Shown: in pieces, positions 5,642 to 6,289 of the stretch | How the letters are laid out: the number at the start of each line of letters is the position of its first letter | Position numbering within the stretch: the stretch's first letter is position 1 | Assembly: GCA_021162325.1 (NCBI GenBank) | Contig: JAGGYV010000357.1 | Coordinates: 1-6,289, forward strand | Source of the DNA: Desulfobacteraceae bacterium | GTDB taxonomy: Bacteria > Desulfobacterota > Desulfobacteria > Desulfobacterales > Desulfosalsimonadaceae | Direction: 5' to 3' | Length of the DNA: 6,289 bases | The notes under the pieces: model-generated | Seen by the model: only the letters and a program-made list of their open reading frames with translations | The model's database searches: none | What the model was told of the DNA's origin: nothing | Program-made: the position numbers and the translations under genes

Positions 5642-5760
5642 AATGTACGACCTTGCCCGGCCGCACCACAATTCAAGATGTGACACTCGATATGTTGTTA
5701 TGCATGGATACAAAACAGATGATTAAAGCTATCGTCGGAGGGGTGTCCCATTGTGATGCG

Positions 5761-5919
5761 GCCCTGATCTGATGGTTTCCGTGGGATACGGGGACAAATT
5801 GTTTGAGCGGATAAATGGCAAAAAAACTGTGTATGTCTGGCAAGCGGGACAGGCAAAAAAAATTTAGGTATTCCAATTAATCAGCGAGTTTTTGTCCTCA
5901 CCACGGAAACCATCAGGGC
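5761..5919. repeat. 159-bp imperfect inverted repeat, possible small non-autonomous element
   Basis: The left arm 5761-5784 and the right arm 5901-5919 are reverse complements over 19 of 19 bases if one CTGAT unit of a CTGATCTGAT duplication is removed from the left arm. Further inward, GGACAAA (5792-5798) pairs with TTTGTCC (5891-5897) after short unequal gaps. The interior of about 90 bp codes for nothing recognised. It could be a MITE-like element or one long RNA hairpin; no target-site duplication was recognised. Confidence 0.55.
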
Positions 5920-5952
5920 AGGGATTACCGCAGCACAGGGTGGGTTCTTTTG

Positions 5953-5981
5953 TTACTTTTCTTGTCCATCAAGAAAAGTAA
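5953..5981. repeat. Perfect 12-bp hairpin upstream of the DUF4338 frame
   Basis: TTACTTTTCTTG (5953-5964) and CAAGAAAAGTAA (5970-5981) are perfectly complementary around TCCAT. The stem is AT-rich and not followed by a T tract on the plus strand. It might act as a weak terminator or be a dispersed repeat; similar TTACTTTT-type hairpins occur in proteobacterial intergenic DNA. Confidence 0.6.
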
Positions 5982-6082
5982 AAGAGAAAAAACGCTTTCA
6001 TTAGGCATGATGTCATGCGAATGAGTTTACCATTGATAATTAAGTAAGCTGTCCCCGGAATTGCGCTCGGACCAAGCAGCCC

Positions 6083-6289
6083 GTGAGAAAAATTGAGTTC
6101 ACACCTGCTACTGATCCACAAAGCCCTGTGATATGCCCTGTCAATAAGCTGCCACAGCTGCATTTGCAGATGGTCACTAAAACCACCTCAGCTTTATGGA
6201 ATGAATACATTGAAAGATATCACTATCTTGGTCATTCTCCTTTGCCTGGAGCACAGCTGCGATATTTTATCACTGCTGGTGAACAAGTC
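6083..6289 (+). CDS. DUF4338 (DruA-like) protein, partial at right edge, N-terminus doubtful
   Basis: The frame is open from 6044 to the window end and reads KIEFTPATDPQSPV, LPQLHLQMVTKTTSALWNEY, then IERYHYLGHSPLPGAQLRYF and ITAGEQV. LWNEYIxRYHYLGxxPLPGAQLRYF is the hallmark of DUF4338 proteins, the family that includes DruA of the Druantia anti-phage system and many stand-alone or transposon-associated relatives. Family members usually carry roughly 80-100 residues before this motif. Here the frame is closed by a stop at 6041-6043, and the preceding DNA shows no recognisable family N-terminus. Possible starts are GTG at 6083 or 6128, or ATG at 6170, none with a ribosome binding site. It may thus be a 5'-damaged copy or a short-form variant. 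The C-terminal bulk lies outside the window, so integrity, partners and a defence role cannot be judged. Confidence 0.78.
   Translation, partial: MRKIEFTPATDPQSPVICPVNKLPQLHLQMVTKTTSALWNEYIERYHYLGHSPLPGAQLRYFITAGEQV

Larger units (their letters stand above)
5484..6043. other. Repeat-rich intergenic region without a convincing gene
   Basis: No recognisable protein is encoded here. The region contains two REP-like hairpins, an 8-bp tandem repeat, a long imperfect inverted repeat (5761-5919) and a perfect 12-bp hairpin (5953-5981). A 31-codon frame at 5772-5867 (starting MVSVGYGDKLFE) lies within the inverted repeat; it has no ribosome binding site and no family I recognise, so I do not call it a gene. 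Confidence 0.6.

Noticed and set aside
5673..5876. 67-codon minus-strand frame in the repeat region
   Set aside because: It crosses part of the long inverted repeat, has no recognisable motif or ribosome binding site, and is likely fortuitous.
6083..6289. Calling a complete Druantia defence system
   Set aside because: Only an N-terminally doubtful fragment of a DruA-like frame is visible, and no other Druantia component is in the window.

Overview
The window is a moderate-GC bacterial segment carrying three ordinary chromosomal-type genes on the plus strand (127-4034), followed by an accessory, remnant-rich half (4035-6289). Protein style suggests a Desulfobacterota (deltaproteobacterial) anaerobe: a long acyl-ACP-reductase-like dehydrogenase, a helix-turn-helix regulator fused to a PBP-like ligand domain, and group II intron, HicAB and DUF4338 material. 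This assignment is inference from family resemblance; there is no rRNA or marker gene.

Left half. A 701-residue protein (127-2232) joins an unrecognised N-terminal half to a C-terminal half that resembles cyanobacterial acyl-ACP reductase (AAR), including the catalytic-type cysteine. It ends at a strong intrinsic terminator. Next come a one-component regulator with an excisionase-type HTH and a PBP-like sensor domain (2369-3304) and, 40 nt downstream, a seven-helix hemolysin III/PAQR membrane protein (3345-4034). These two are probably co-transcribed.

Right half. About 450 bp of AT-rich DNA without a convincing gene is followed by the 3' part of a group II intron: the C-terminal end of its reverse transcriptase, a textbook domain V, and a domain VI whose arms are separated by an extra insert of about 60 nt. 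The intron's 5' half is missing. Its 3' edge lies about 20 bp upstream of a promoter with two palindromes that drives a compact hicA-hicB toxin-antitoxin pair (ATGA overlap). After hicB come two REP-like hairpins sharing an almost identical core, a 159-bp imperfect inverted repeat, another perfect 12-bp hairpin, and the beginning of a DUF4338 (DruA-like) reading frame that runs off the right edge.

The most noteworthy items are the two-part AAR-like enzyme, the hicAB control region with palindromes over the -10 and start codon, the 5'-truncated intron with its enlarged domain VI, and the DruA-like fragment amid small repeats. I did not find a clearly new multi-gene system. The right half looks like a site that has repeatedly received small mobile pieces.
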